Shown: positions 12,701-23,034 of the stretch, piece after piece
Layout of the letters: each line of letters starts with the position of its first letter
Position numbering within the stretch: position 1 is the first letter of the stretch
Assembly (NCBI RefSeq): GCF_014356525.2
Contig: NC_052506.1
Span: 32,322,299 to 32,386,298, forward strand
Direction: 5' to 3'
From: Nilaparvata lugens
Taxonomy: Eukaryota; Arthropoda; Insecta; Hemiptera; Delphacidae
DNA: 64,000 bases
Notes under the pieces: generated by a model
The model's database searches: none
What the model was told of the DNA's origin: nothing
The model's input: the letters and a program-made list of their open reading frames with translations, nothing else
Position numbers and translations under genes: made by a program

Positions 12701-15700
12701 AATGCTCTTGGAGAAGCTTTCCTAAGTGTTTGTCAGAATAAGCAGCATCATCATCAGCTAAAGATTTAAAAATTTCCTGAACTTCTTTTATAGTATATTG
12801 GCACTCATCATTGTTTTCTATATAGTTACATACTTTGGTAAATGTAGAAGCTAATTTGGTTTGAGGTCTACCTTTTTGTGTTTCAATCGGTTTAGATTTA
12901 GTAAATTCTGTGTAGCAATGTTTGTGATAGCGCGCTTCTGCTGCTACTAAGTCTATTGCACTTAGAAGTCGGGCTTTTACATTTTCACCCCATATGTCAC
13001 TCCTAACGTTGCATTTTTGTAAAAAACTTTCTTTGAACTCGATCGTCGTTACTTCGTGAAATGGTTTTCTATATTGAGTTGGAATTTTAGAGCTGTAATT
13101 TGCTGATTTTCCACAAATAAAACAACACAACTTAAAATCAAAATTGTCCTGATGGGTTCTACGAGTAACTCCAGTGGTTGATGTACCGGGTTCATTTTGT
13201 TCATCTAGTGTCTTTATAGCTGCTTGAATACTCGAAGGTCTTGTGTATTGTTGCCTACATAACTTGTGTAATTTAATAGTACTCTTTCCTCGTAGTTTTT
13301 CATGTAAACTGTCTCTTCTTTTTTTGCTGGCTTCAGAAATAGCATTGATTCCATTCTTTACAACTACAATATTGTCATCTAGTTTGTTACCACAAATTAA
13401 ACAATTTAAGTCCGATTCATCCATCACTAATTGTTTCAAACTTGTTTGGAGTAACAGGAGCACATCACGCCGAACTGATATTTCTACAAAACTATATTTT
13501 TGTGTGTAATCACTCAGAAGGGATCACAAATAAATAAATTCATAATCGAACTGTGTAAAAAATTGTTACCATCAATGCACTAACTACGAATAATCTACCA
13601 CGTGTTTCACTATGAAAAATTACGAAAAATCTACCACGTGTTTCACTATGAAAAATTACGAAAAATCTACCACGTGTTTCACTATGAAAAATTACGAAAA
13701 ATCTACCATGTGCTTCACTACGAAAAATTACGAAAAATCTACCACGTGTTTCACTACGAAAAATTACGAAAAATCTACCACGTGCTTCACAACGAAAAAT
13801 TACGAAAAACTACCACGTGCTTCACTACGAAAAGTCTACCACGCACGTCCGAACTTGGCAAACTTCCCTCTGAAACTGACATGAGGGATGAGAATGCCAC
13901 TCATACGAGAATGCAAAGAACGAGTTTCTTTTCTTTATTTAGCAACAAAAACAATATTGAGAGGAGCAACGTTAGCGCCGCACCCCTACTGCCCGGCCCA
14001 GCCATAATAATAGATGTCATCTATTTCTATGGGCCCAGCTCACCACTGTATTGTCAAAATGTAGCATACAAAATACTTAGTCTTCTGTATATAATATAGT
14101 TATATGTTATATAGTTATGCTATGAGCCTCACTTTGCATTTGTATCTTCAAAAATATCCATATTATGCATTCTATACAACATCTAGTCACAATGGTTCTC
14201 TTAAAATCTAACAATATAATTTTATGAACTTAAAGCCACAAAAACAAGCTACTTTTCTATTGAACATAAAAACTATTCTATCAATCTGAACTATGAGTAT
14301 TGAAGAATGAAATATAACTGAGAATCTCTCGTTTTTCAAATAGACGCATGGCTTGTGCGAGCTTGATGTGAGGGGACCGCGTAGCTCGTAGCGTAAAAGT
14401 GTAGCGCGTTGCTATTTCCCCCTCCCAGAGCGACATTTCCGATTTTTTGTAAGCAAGATTTATATCGTTGGATTGAGAAAGAATAGATCTTAAACTTTCA
14501 TTCAAAGTTTTTTTCGATAAAATTGCTTACAAATAAGTAAATTGGGAAACAAAAATGAGTCTAGTTGAAAAAAGTTCATTTTTTTAGATGTTTTTGTTTA
14601 TATCAGGATAACTATCAATTTTATCGTGAAAAAGCATAGACCCATCATTGTAGACCATTATATAAGCAACCTTTCTAAAAAAAAATTCAACTCTATTCGA
14701 TGATTGGTTACTGAGATATCGAGCTTCTAGTAAACATCGACATTTTAACTTAAAAAGGGGGTGGGGGGGGAAGCAAGAGGGGTAGGGTCGGGGACTTTTG
14801 TAGGGGAACTTCTCTTATACTAATGTAACATTGGGCAAAGTTTCAGCTTTTCACTAATTAGTTCCGACAAATGCCTATTTTTTGCCTTCATTGACTGGGC
14901 TAAATGGAATTAAAATAAAAAAGCGGTAATCATTTTTTTGCAGAAAGACTGTACAGGACTGTACGAGCCTCACCACAATGGAATGATGGATGGTGATTGT
15001 GATAGATCTTCGCCGAGTGGGCAAAGTGATCAGGCCAGCAGTGGAAGAACTATTCTCTGTCACAATGAACGTTACCAGCAATCGTCAGCAAGACATTACA
15101 ATGCTTCAGAAAAGGTTCATGATCACAGTATACAGTAAAGTTTGAAAAATAATGTGATTAGTTCTTAAAAGAGATCATATACCTAAAGGCGTACAGAGGA
15201 GAGTGTAAAACGATACGATACCTACATTAGAGATTGACTCAAGACAAGAAAAATATAAATTTTGGAATATGAAAATTATGCTTAAAATTTGAAAACACTA
15301 AATGTGATTTTCTATTGCTTCCTATCAATAACTTGTAAATTCAATAAATTGTAAGTAATATGTAATTTAATAAAATAGACTAATATTTCTACAAGGAATA
15401 AGTGTCTAATAAGTGTATGGAGTAGTTATTGTCGAAATATTTATTTTATTTCAGAGTGATTTCATCAGTCCAAGGAATTATCAATCGGTTTTGATGCATG
15501 AGAATGGCACAAGGAAAATGTCCACATCAAAAAAAGTTCCCGATGTCTACAATAATGACAATTTTGCTGATTGTGAGGAGACATCATCTGACAGGTGAGA
15601 CATATTTTCAACAGACAAACTTTGTATGTTTTACAATGAATGAGGAAGATTGCCTCAATTATTGCGAATATGTCCACAACTTTGTGACCTTTTTGTATCC

Positions 15701-17397
15701 AGATCAGGAACACACCTCTCCGAAGAGCAGTATCGATGTTGGGAGTACATGCTCGAGCAGAACACTCAACTGCTTTTCGACAAGGAGCTTGACACACTTT
15801 CCAGGGGTTTCGTTCGTAGGTCTGTACCATCTAGACCAGGACTTTGGGTTAGAGCCAAAAGCAATCCACACATCGCAACTGATCTCCATCAACAACCACT
15901 TCTCACAAGGTAAGCTTCTCTTCAAATTGGTTCTTACTATTTTTACAAATTGCTTTACTAAGTTCTATAAATCAATAGTACGCTATTGTTTTAAACTTTT
16001 ATTCATAGACCTTCGATAATATTTTGTATTGTAGATAACAAGCATGTTTTGATGGAATTATTTTGAAACGAATTCAAAGTAAATTTAAGAATGTACGCAA
16101 TTATTTTCAAGTGAAAACTCACAGTGAAAACTTTAGTCAATCCATTTATCTCAATTATTACAAAATGTATAGGCTAATCAATACAAGACAAAAAAAAATG
16201 AAATTAAATGATAACATAATCTTGTAATTTCAGCAAAAAGTTTTTCTATGGCTTCTTTCCTCCTCATTAAAATTATTTTATTATGATACTAAGTTTTTGT
16301 CATTAGACAAATAGGAGGTATGGTATTTCAATTAAAGTTTTAATAATCATACTGTGTGAATGAACAAATAGATATTTATTGGCACAAACATTGTCTTGAA
16401 ACTTGCATGAGAGTTTGAATCTCATACATCTCATACAATTTATATTAATATCACTGTCTAAGCAAGAGCTAAATTATTTTTAATAATTAGATACACACAG
16501 AGCACGTGAAAGACGGAAACAATAAATGCATCATTAATAAGTTTCCGATAATTTATTATTTTCAAGATACTAATGCTTATCAAACTTGTGCAATTCATAA
16601 CCACGCTAGTCTACTTATTTTGCTTGTAATTATAGACTGTAAACTTTAAAATGAATTATTTCTCCATCCTTTCTTTATTTATACATTTTGTAGATATTGG
16701 CTTATAATATCATATTTGTATGGAAGGCAATATTGTCACTGACTGATAACCTCTTACTGAGGAATACTGTATTTATTTTCAATTTTCCATCATGTTAAAT
16801 GTGACCTAAAAATTATTCATATATTTGCTCACGATTATTTTAAGTGTTCCTTTACAATAAATCCAAATTGATCAATTTATTCATTAATTTTACATCCAAT
16901 TTTCCTTTACAACAGTACAATGTTGTGCAATCAAATATTGAGTACAATCCATTTGCGTTCTGAATCATAAACCCACGTGTATATCTGATTCTCTTTGACT
17001 TGGGCCAAGATGAGGCCCAGCGCCAATATTGTTGTACGAGTGAAATTTTATTTTAGATACAGAAAATTGACAAACAGTTCGAGTTAGCACGAAAACTTGC
17101 AAGAGATTTCCATAAATTTTATTGTGATTTCACCATGATATTGTTTTACAATTTTGCAGACAATTCGGCAGTGCTCGTTCATTTCAACAGCAAACTGCAG
17201 GACGAGTGAACAACAACAGAAGAGGACTGAGTGGTGGACCCAATGCTGCCTATTTCGGAAGCCTGCAACGCCTGATGCCCTATCATATGGACTACGATTT
17301 TGCAGTGATACGAGAAAGGGCCGACTCAAATACTGATTCTCTCGAACATGATGATCGAATGCAAAAGTATTGGGATGTTACAACCACAGAACTGTAA
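753..17397 (+). CDS. PHLPP: PHLPP-like PH domain leucine-rich repeat protein phosphatase, 3' part (11 exons)
   Basis: Exons: 753-915, 1452-1582, 2501-2647, 3127-3318, 5199-5376, 6374-6495, 6725-6938, 14944-15114, 15455-15594, 15703-15909 and 17160-17397. All have GT/AG borders, the phases match at every junction, and they encode about 633 residues. The first two exons hold leucine-rich repeats (LEELLMSGNQIQYLP, VLDVAHNQLDRV). The third has the family signature SLVDVSGQNRTSLP. The next four form the PP2C-like domain (GLFDAENN, GVCAMLCHI, DEFIIMANKRIWEVM, AQSYGCEDNLS). The tail has WEYMLEQNTQLLFDKEL and ends in TTEL, a class I PDZ ligand, as PHLPP proteins do. The known family dephosphorylates the hydrophobic motif of Akt and PKC. 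The N-terminus, including any PH domain, lies upstream of the window. Odd points: the DG and WD positions of the catalytic domain are changed, and a 7-kb transposon sits in the intron after 6938. The donor at 15115 (GTTCAT) is weak but is the only one that keeps the frame. Confidence 0.9.
916..3126. other. PHLPP introns (916-1451, 1583-2500, 2648-3126)
   Basis: These AT-rich introns carry good splice ends (GTAAGA, GTAAGT and GTAACA donors; TTGCCAG, TGATTAG and TTGCAG acceptors). I see no coding potential or clear repeat in them. Confidence 0.5.
4174..5017. mobile_element. Tc1/mariner-type MITE with TA target duplication
   Basis: The ends are inverted repeats: TAGTGAGGTCCAC at the left and GTGGACCTCACTA at the right, extending inward through TTATAATGG. 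A TA dinucleotide flanks each end (4172-4173 and 5018-5019). The 844-bp body has no transposase frame. A second copy of the same family lies inverted at 51121-51955. It sits in the PHLPP intron between 3318 and 5199. The TA duplication points to Tc1/mariner, but the autonomous parent is not visible here. Confidence 0.8.
5377..6373. other. PHLPP intron with a possible diverged SINE
   Basis: About 5590-5790 is locally less AT-rich and contains GGTGGGTTCCGAACCACC, which looks like part of a tRNA-derived or similar insect short repeat. This is weak: no poly-A tail or target duplication was found. The rest is AT-rich sequence with no recognisable feature. Confidence 0.3.
7096..7215. repeat. Palindromic hairpin in PHLPP intron
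   Basis: ACAAAATTTATT plus GATACCGGTTTTG at the left pairs with CAAAACCGGTA plus AAATAAATTTGTG at the right, around a loop of about 40 bases. The same hairpin with a few base changes occurs in the second copy at about 62190-62310, so it predates the split of the two haplotypes or copies. It is probably a small fold-back element. Confidence 0.55.
7928..8430 (+). repeat. Left terminal inverted repeat of the XPG-CXC transposon
   Basis: It aligns, reversed, with about 14388-14902. Shared blocks include TCGGAACTAATTAGTGAAAA, a C-rich run next to CTCTTGCTTCCC, GATATCTCAG, and GCAACGCGCTACG near the inner edge. The two arms have diverged by scattered substitutions and small indels. Confidence 0.85.
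8431..9033. repeat. 3' untranslated part of the transposon with a (TTC)n microsatellite
   Basis: About 8857-9033 is a nearly pure CTT/TTC tract, ending a few bases from the stop codon of the - strand gene. The long Glu/Lys/Ser runs it can encode in several frames are artefacts of the tract. About 8570-8800 is GC-richer than its surroundings, with G and C runs and no coding sense that I recognise. Confidence 0.75.
9034..13463 (-). CDS. Transposon protein: zinc clusters, XPG/FEN1-like nuclease, CXC domain; frame break at 10059-10065
   Basis: The first frame runs from 13463 to 10044 (1139 codons; the likelier start is the Met at 13424, just before ESDLNCLIC). It has two Cys/His clusters: CLICGN...HKLC, then CFICGK...YHKHCYTEF. 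It ends in the first half of an XPG-type nuclease (IIDGGFLLH, VVFDGYPEDCTTK, then RR). After a -1 shift at an A7 tract the reading continues to 9034 with DADISIV, GTDTDLLIL and GCDTTSSFFGLGK. These match the XPG internal region and helix-turn-helix of FEN1-like enzymes. The last 60 residues are a tesmin/TSO1-like CXC cluster (CSCKTSCLKYCGCRKVG). The nuclease acidic residues look intact. The role in transposition is inferred. The middle 700 residues (about 300-1000) match no domain that I can name and may hold the transposase core. The gene has no introns. Confidence 0.75.
10059..10065 (-). other. A-AAA-AAA heptamer at the reading-frame break
   Basis: On the coding strand the zero frame reads GCA AAA AAA TCC and stops with TAG at 10046-10044. 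A slip of one base back gives AAA AAA ATC CTC and opens the rest of the nuclease domain. A AAA AAA in this phase is a textbook -1 slippery heptamer. A one-base deletion from an A8 run would look identical. Confidence 0.55.
13581..13845. repeat. 36-bp tandem repeat array upstream of the transposon gene
   Basis: About seven units of the pattern ACCACGTGTTTCACTA plus GAAAAATTACGAAAAATCT run in a row. The last units are shortened. Most units contain the palindrome CACGTG. The array begins about 120 bases beyond the start codon at 13463, in the 5' untranslated part of the element. Subterminal repeats of this kind often bind the transposase, but that is inference. Confidence 0.85.
13846..14387. other. 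Non-coding 5' part of the XPG-CXC transposon
   Basis: This lies between the tandem array and the right inverted repeat. It holds a short GC-rich patch (about 13970-14040) and then AT-rich sequence. I see no convincing gene. Confidence 0.5.
14388..14902 (-). repeat. Right terminal inverted repeat of the XPG-CXC transposon
   Basis: It is the inverted partner of 7928-8430 and ends TTGACTGGGCTA, directly followed by the AAT target duplication at 14903-14905. Confidence 0.85.
15910..17159. other. Last PHLPP intron
   Basis: Donor GTAAGC at 15910, acceptor TTTTGCAG ending at 17159. The sequence is AT-rich and I see no repeat or coding feature in it. Confidence 0.5.
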
Positions 17398-17418
17398 ATA
17401 GATAGTATATTGTTTGTA

Positions 17419-17424
17419 AATAAA
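17419..17424 (+). terminator. Polyadenylation signal of PHLPP
   Basis: AATAAA lies 22 bases after the TAA stop codon (17395-17397). This would give an unusually short 3' untranslated region. Further downstream signals cannot be excluded. Confidence 0.5.
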
Positions 17425-18090
17425 AACATCAAATAGAATTTGCTCTTTTCCTTTTAATACACCACGAAAATATCTAGCAACTATCTTTACAGTACATTCC
17501 ATTTTTCCAATTAAAATCAATAATATTCCCTACAACACGCGATACCACAAATAGCACACCAATTTTATCAATAGATTAGACCTTTCACTATTTCCGATCA
17601 GATGGGAAGCGAATTAAACAAATTAACATTGATTGATCTCTCATGATGTGCTGATTGAATAGATCCATAAATACTAAACTCAAATCATACAAAATAAAAA
17701 CAATGTAGATTTGAATGATTTCTTGTATGAAGATATACAGTTGAAATACTAATGCACTCTTTTAGCGAACTGTAGGATTTGCTAAATTGTGATAAGGTGG
17801 TCACAATAGGTGGCTATACAATATTAATAAAAATTAGAGCACAAATCCTGGTGTGCTCGATAAATAAACAATTTCATTTCAAGTGGAGTGAAAACCTGAG
17901 ACAAAAGCATGTTTGACTAAAAGCTAATAAAGATTACTCAAAATAGAAGAAAAGCCACTTTTCACCTCTCAAAAGTTTTAATTTGTGATTTTTACAGATC
18001 CAAAATATAAATACAAATCACAGAGAATTCAGATACATAAGATACTTTTATTGAACCAGTCTTTTTTTGATTACAACATTATTTCGATAT
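17425..18090. other. Convergent intergenic region between PHLPP and the membrane protein gene
   Basis: The stop codons of the two convergent genes are only about 690 bases apart. This AT-rich stretch must hold both 3' ends. No repeat was recognised. Confidence 0.5.
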
Positions 18091-21000
18091 TTATTGAAAA
18101 ATACCAGTGTAAAGAAAATTTGCCATGCTTGTGATAACCAACCAATTCAAACTTCTTTTGCCTGTTGTTGGGTAAGGTGTTTCTCCGTAAATAATAGTTG
18201 CCAAAGGGTAGAGAGCATTATGAAAACATCCACCGAAGTTGTAACGCATACTCACAATAATATTGACCACACCAGCTAATAAATGATGAAGATGGATCAG
18301 TTTTGCATCCAGCATATCTCCTCTCAGGATCAAATATGCCTCAAAAAATAATGGAGCTGCCATCAAAGCAGGCATAGGCCACATATCATACTTCATATTG
18401 TAAGCTAATGCGATCAGAGGAAAGCCACACATGTAGGAAGCACTCCATATATCTTGATACACTCTTAAAAGGTGTCTATCGCGCATTTCAAGACCTGTAA
18501 CATAGCTCCTCAGATTAAACTCTCAATTGATTGAGCGAATAAATTATGGGTTGAGAGAATAAATTATGGGTTAATATGAATATGGTTCATCTATGACTAC
18601 AAATGAATTCCGTTCATATGTAATCATGAGCAGTGATTTGAATCTTATTCCGAAAATTTTAATTTTCCCAACTAAAGTTCTATTACTGTATTTAAATGAC
18701 CATTCTAACTTGTCTACAAAGTGACAAAGCTTAGTCTGGAAACTTCAGAAGGAGAAGGAGAACTCACTCACGGCACTTACACCTTTTTCAGTGAGCGAAA
18801 CCATGAAAGATGTAGCAGAAGAATGGCATTATACAGAATAATTAATGTGTGGACTAAGCGCTAATTCATCAGGTCAAGAAAAAATATTAGTAGACCAGTC
18901 ACAAATAATCACTAAAAATATTAAAGAATGATGTTTCAAACGTTAAACTGAAGTGCTTTTACATACTTCCTTGGCATCAAGCTGAAGTATAAATATTATT
19001 GGGAGGATATCGCAATAAATTGCCAATATACCACCTCTAAAGGTGGATTCTTGAGTCAGTGTAATATTATAAAATTGGAATATGGGGTTGAACTTAGCTA
19101 TCTAGCCCAGAACAATTGTACAAATTGTTAATCCACTCAATGTGCGAAGAACAAATTATTTTAGTGTGGGTCACAAAAATTTAAAAGTGCAGTCACTCAT
19201 GCACAAGCAATAATTTGTTGTTATAAGTTAGAAACATAATAAGCAAGAATTACGAATATTAGAAATTAGATAGGCAGAATATTAGATAGAAAATACTCAT
19301 CACAAATCGTCCTCAACACATGATTTCAAGGTCTAGCTCGAAGTCTAGGACTACAATTTAAAGTTTCAAGAAACATCTATTAAAAAGCATCTATGAGAAG
19401 CAGAAATTGCCGTAAGTGAGTTGAATATCTACTTTTAATATTGATCAAAACGATTGAAGAGAAGCATTTCATTGTGATTGTTATTTTTAAGACTGACAAG
19501 AATAAAGTCTAAAGACCTAAAATAAATATTGGTCCTAGCAGGGTCCAAGTATTTCAAGTATTTCATTGTGATTGTTATTTTTAAGACTGACAACAATAAA
19601 GTCTAAAGGCCTAAAATAAATTGGTCCTAGCAGGGTCCAGGATCGATACTTGAATAATGCAGTGAATTTTACTCATTTACTAAATTAATTCAGTAATTTT
19701 TGATCGAAGATAGAAAGAAATTGGTCAATCTTACAACCAATTAAATGGCTGCTCTTAGAACTGAAATGCCATGAACTAACAGATTACAGTGCAACATTTG
19801 TGAATCAAGTAAAAAATGTTGTTTCAATTTTACTAAATAAATGCAATATACTAATTGGTGAATTAATTAGTAGTGGATTCATACAATATTCAAATCATTT
19901 AAAATATGAATTGGACAGTTACTGATCAACTAACTTGAGCACAGGGACAACACATTTTGCTACAAATATATAAGTTAGTGTTTTGGATCCATTGTGCTAC
20001 CTCCATAGCAAAGCATGGTGTAGCTGAAGCCTACAGTTGAATGGAGTTATGTTCAACGAGATCATGAAACAGCATAGCAATGGAAAAAATACAATAATTA
20101 TTCTATGATTTATGCTCTACAGAACCATAAATACTCATCAAGCATGACAAATAATATTTTTTGACTAGTAATAGATACGGCTTTTCTAAACCTATCCTGC
20201 CTTTGTAGTAGGCATACAGTAATGACTAAAAATATTACTTGAATTGTATTTAAAATAGATTAAGTTACTTCTGAAAATTCAGCTACAATAATAATAATAA
20301 CATTGAACACACTGAAAACAGCATTCAATCATGGAAGATTATTCCACATAAAAGTAATCAAAAATAGATTCCACTAGGTACCTATCTACACATTTTTAAA
20401 ATGTTGTTCAGTCAGGTAGCATTCTGTTCATTAATTTTAGAACATTTAACTACGAAAGTTGATAGTTTTGACAGTATAGTAATTGGAAAATACAAGAGAA
20501 ATACTAAGTAGATCCCTTGAAGGCATATTCCTAACAGTACCAGTAGTTCCAATCGCATATAAAGCAATAACATAACTTATAACCAATGCAAACCCATGAT
20601 AATTCATTGTTTGAGAACATGAATAAGCTATCGATAATAAGTACGGCAAATTAATTGATTCTAGTAATTTGAAATTAGTTCTTTTGGAGAAAAAATAAAG
20701 ATTAATGGAAAAAGCAGCTGGTAGGAGAAAATGAAGTCCAATCACTGCTTCTGGGAAATTATTGATGACATAAAGGTGAGAAGATATCGATGGTAGTCCA
20801 AACGCTATGCTAAGCACCCACAAGTTACTCAAGAGTTTATAAATAGACCCTCCAATGTCTCGAGCTCCTACAATAGAAATAATTTAAGCATTAATATAAA
20901 AAATGTAAGTAATGATTCTGGTAAATCACATAAGACATTCTATATCGATTAAAACATGGCTAAATTCAGACAAATACAGATATCGTTAATTTAAGCATTA

Positions 21001-22459
21001 TTTATAAACTAGATATGTATAACACCATATTCATTATCAACATTGGTTATTGATAGGTAATTATTGTGGAATAATAATAATAATATCGAGTGACTAGGTC
21101 TGGCGTCAGAAATTTCAGGTCGCAACTGATCAATTTCAGGGCCTCTGACATGACCTAACGACTGATTTTTAGGGCAGCCGGGACCGACTATTCACTAGGT
21201 ATTGAAAAAGCTAAAGTATGATACCAACTTATTGTATCATAGTTATGCTTTCAGATGCAGAACGACAAGAATTTACAGACACATTGCTAGTATTAACTCG
21301 TAACTCATATTACATTAGAATACCAGTGAGGCACCGGGAATGATGAGAGGGCTGCCTCCTTCCCCCTCTTTTGGTGACCATGAGCAGTGGCGGATCTAGA
21401 ATTTTATTTTGGGGGGGGGGGGCTGAACAGGGGAAAATTTTGTGAAAGGGCTTACATTTAATGAAGTTAATTGTTGAAGTTTTATGGAGTAAAAACGTGT
21501 GTTTCACAGTAAAAGTTTTCAGGATGTTTTGTTTATTTATTAATAATGAAATACATTAAAGTTAATAAAAGACAGATTAAAAATATGAAAAGGATTATTT
21601 TAAGTACATCGTACATTAATATTTCGAAATAGTTTACTGCCTGGAGATGAATAAATAATGATGGGGACACAGTTGGAACTTTTGTTTGGAGACTTGAAGT
21701 GATGGTCTGAGAATTAATACTGTCATTCATCGCTAGTCGCTGTACAGGAACTGTAAACGTTTTAGGGAGGGCTTGAGCCCGAAAGCCCCCCCCCCCCGTA
21801 GATCCGCCACTGACCATGAGAGTCTTGGGGGTCTCTTACATTATCACATTAGGACATCAAGTGGAAATACGAGTGAAACATCAATGATGTCTCAGCGGGG
21901 GCTAGAGGACACGAGCCTTACATCAAACAAAATCTTGTGTCCTGGTGCAATGAACGCAATATGAACTATAGTCCTTACAAAAATAGTTTGGACTTGAAAG
22001 GATATACGAAGCAGAAATGATTTGCGGTAATCAACTAGGCCTGCCGGTAATTCAAGATTCTTGTGATAAGAGATTCTGCCATTGTAATCACGAATAGTGC
22101 TCGGCCTGTTTTACAAGTTAATTTATTTTCGAAATATACATATCTGAATACAGTAGCCTGCTTTATAAATGTATAATAGAAACATTTTGCAGATTTTTTA
22201 GCCATTTAGTCTCAATATTTCAAGAAAATAAATTTTTAATAATTTCATCTATTTATTGAAGAAACAAATTGCTATGCTTAAAATTGAGATATATATTAAA
22301 GATAAATACTATACCGTAAATAACAGCACCCATCACACCAGTAGCAAAATACAAGCTTAATCCAATGGTTGAAAAACCAAACTCTGTATTTGATAGACTG
22401 TAACCAGACGAAAACGCCAGTACTGTGTGAGCAAGAACTGTAGTCAACTTATCTGACAT
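18091..22459 (-). CDS. Multi-pass membrane protein, unknown function (3 exons)
   Basis: Exon 1 is 22459-22315 (ATG start), exon 2 is 20867-20505 and exon 3 is 18494-18091 (TAA). Donor and acceptor sites are GT-AG and phases agree, giving 303 residues. A second in-phase donor at 20453 would lengthen exon 2 to 20454 and give 320 residues. The product has several hydrophobic segments, for example the Leu/Ile/Val-rich run around FALVISYVIALYAIG and the segment LVITSMANFLYTGIF at the end. His/Tyr residues (LIHLHHLLAG) sit between segments. I do not recognise the family. It faces PHLPP tail-to-tail and the THAP exon head-to-head. A hAT MITE lies in intron 1. Confidence 0.7.
18495..20504. repeat. 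Second intron of the membrane protein gene, with an imperfect tandem duplication
   Basis: About 19472-19560 is repeated at about 19566-19642. Both units contain GTGATTGTTATTTTTAAGAC and GGTCCTAGCAGGGTCCA. The remaining intron is AT-rich without recognisable features. Confidence 0.6.
21385..21812. mobile_element. hAT-type MITE with 8-bp target duplication
   Basis: The termini are CAGTGGCGGATCTA and TAGATCCGCCACTG, followed inward by G/C runs. The 8-base sequence ACCATGAG is present directly before (21377-21384) and after (21813-21820). An 8-bp duplication with CAGTGG ends is typical of hAT elements. The 428-bp body has no transposase. It sits in the first intron of the membrane protein gene. 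Confidence 0.85.
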
Positions 22460-22963
22460 GTTGCAGTAAAATTAAATTAATCAAATCGGATATTAAATGT
22501 TCATTTTCTCTTTTTTGAAGACAGATAAATTCTAAAAATACTTATTTCAAGAAACTATTAAATTTTGTGGGCTGGAACAAAATTTTGTGTTTACATTCTA
22601 CAGTCTGTCATGCTGAATATCAACTAACAGCTGTTTGAGATTCAAAGTTTAAAAAAAAACCTAACCTATAAAACACAGTAAACTCTACTAACTGGAACGG
22701 GCTGTCCAATGCTAAGCTACAGCCAAAAGTGTGTAAGGCGGAGTGAGTGAGACAGGCCTACCGTGTGGGATTCCCTTCTCTCTCCTACTCATACATTTAA
22801 GCAGGTTGTTGCAGCTCTTGAGTACGATTTTTCATTTTTAAAGTTGAAAAACGGATTTGAATGAGTATTAGGGCTATCAGTATTAGATCACAACCTTTTC
22901 TCTTTAATATTGTGATGTATTTGTCGTAAAATGCGTAGAATTGAATAAAAATACGACCGAGAA
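22460..22963. promoter_or_regulatory. Probable bidirectional promoter region
   Basis: About 500 bases separate the start codons of the membrane protein gene (- strand) and the THAP exon (+ strand). A CCAAT sequence lies at about 22707. No TATA box stands out. The regulatory role is inferred from the head-to-head layout. Confidence 0.4.
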
Positions 22964-23034
22964 ATGGTGATGTATTGTGTTGCATTTGGATGCAAGAATG
23001 GGCATGTTAAAGGAAATGAAATACCATTTCACAA
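22964..23034 (+). CDS. First coding exon of a THAP-domain protein (partial)
   Basis: ATG at 22964 opens 23 codons and 2 bases up to a strong donor (GTAAGT at 23035). The peptide contains YCVAFGCKNGHVKGNEIPFHK. This is the start of a THAP zinc finger: C-x4-C spacing, then a basic stretch and the FHK block before FP. THAP domains bind DNA and occur in transcription regulators and in P-element-type transposases. The next exon was not found downstream before the repeats start, so the gene may continue after a long intron, or the exon may be a remnant. A second in-frame ATG lies two codons downstream of the first. Confidence 0.6.

Larger units (their letters stand above)
7928..14902 (-). mobile_element. 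Large DNA transposon with long TIRs, XPG-type nuclease and CXC domain (Academ-like, inferred)
   Basis: The ends TAGCCCAGTCAA and TTGACTGGGCTA open inverted repeats of about 500 bp (7928 to about 8430, and about 14388 to 14902). AAT flanks both sides (7925-7927 and 14903-14905). The second copy of this intron has a single AAT at 63018-63020 joined to the same flanks, so the 6,975-bp insert is delimited exactly. Inside, on the - strand, is one large gene (9034-13463) with N-terminal zinc-binding clusters, an XPG/FEN1-type nuclease and a C-terminal tesmin/TSO1-like CXC cluster. As I recall them, Academ elements combine XPG nuclease, cysteine-rich domains and 3-4 bp duplications, hence the assignment. 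No helicase is seen. It interrupts the PHLPP intron between 6938 and 14944 in the opposite orientation to the host gene. Confidence 0.8.

Noticed and set aside
13581..13845. CRISPR array
   Set aside because: The units are direct tandem repeats without spacers, in a eukaryotic transposon.
13602..14099. Repetitive protein from the 36-bp array (YHVFHYEKLRKI-like repeats)
   Set aside because: A 36-bp unit stays open in several frames by its length alone. There is no conserved start or domain, and it lies in the untranslated part of a transposon.
15413..15598. Short gene starting at 15413
   Set aside because: It is a PHLPP exon (15455-15594) with intron sequence read through on both sides.
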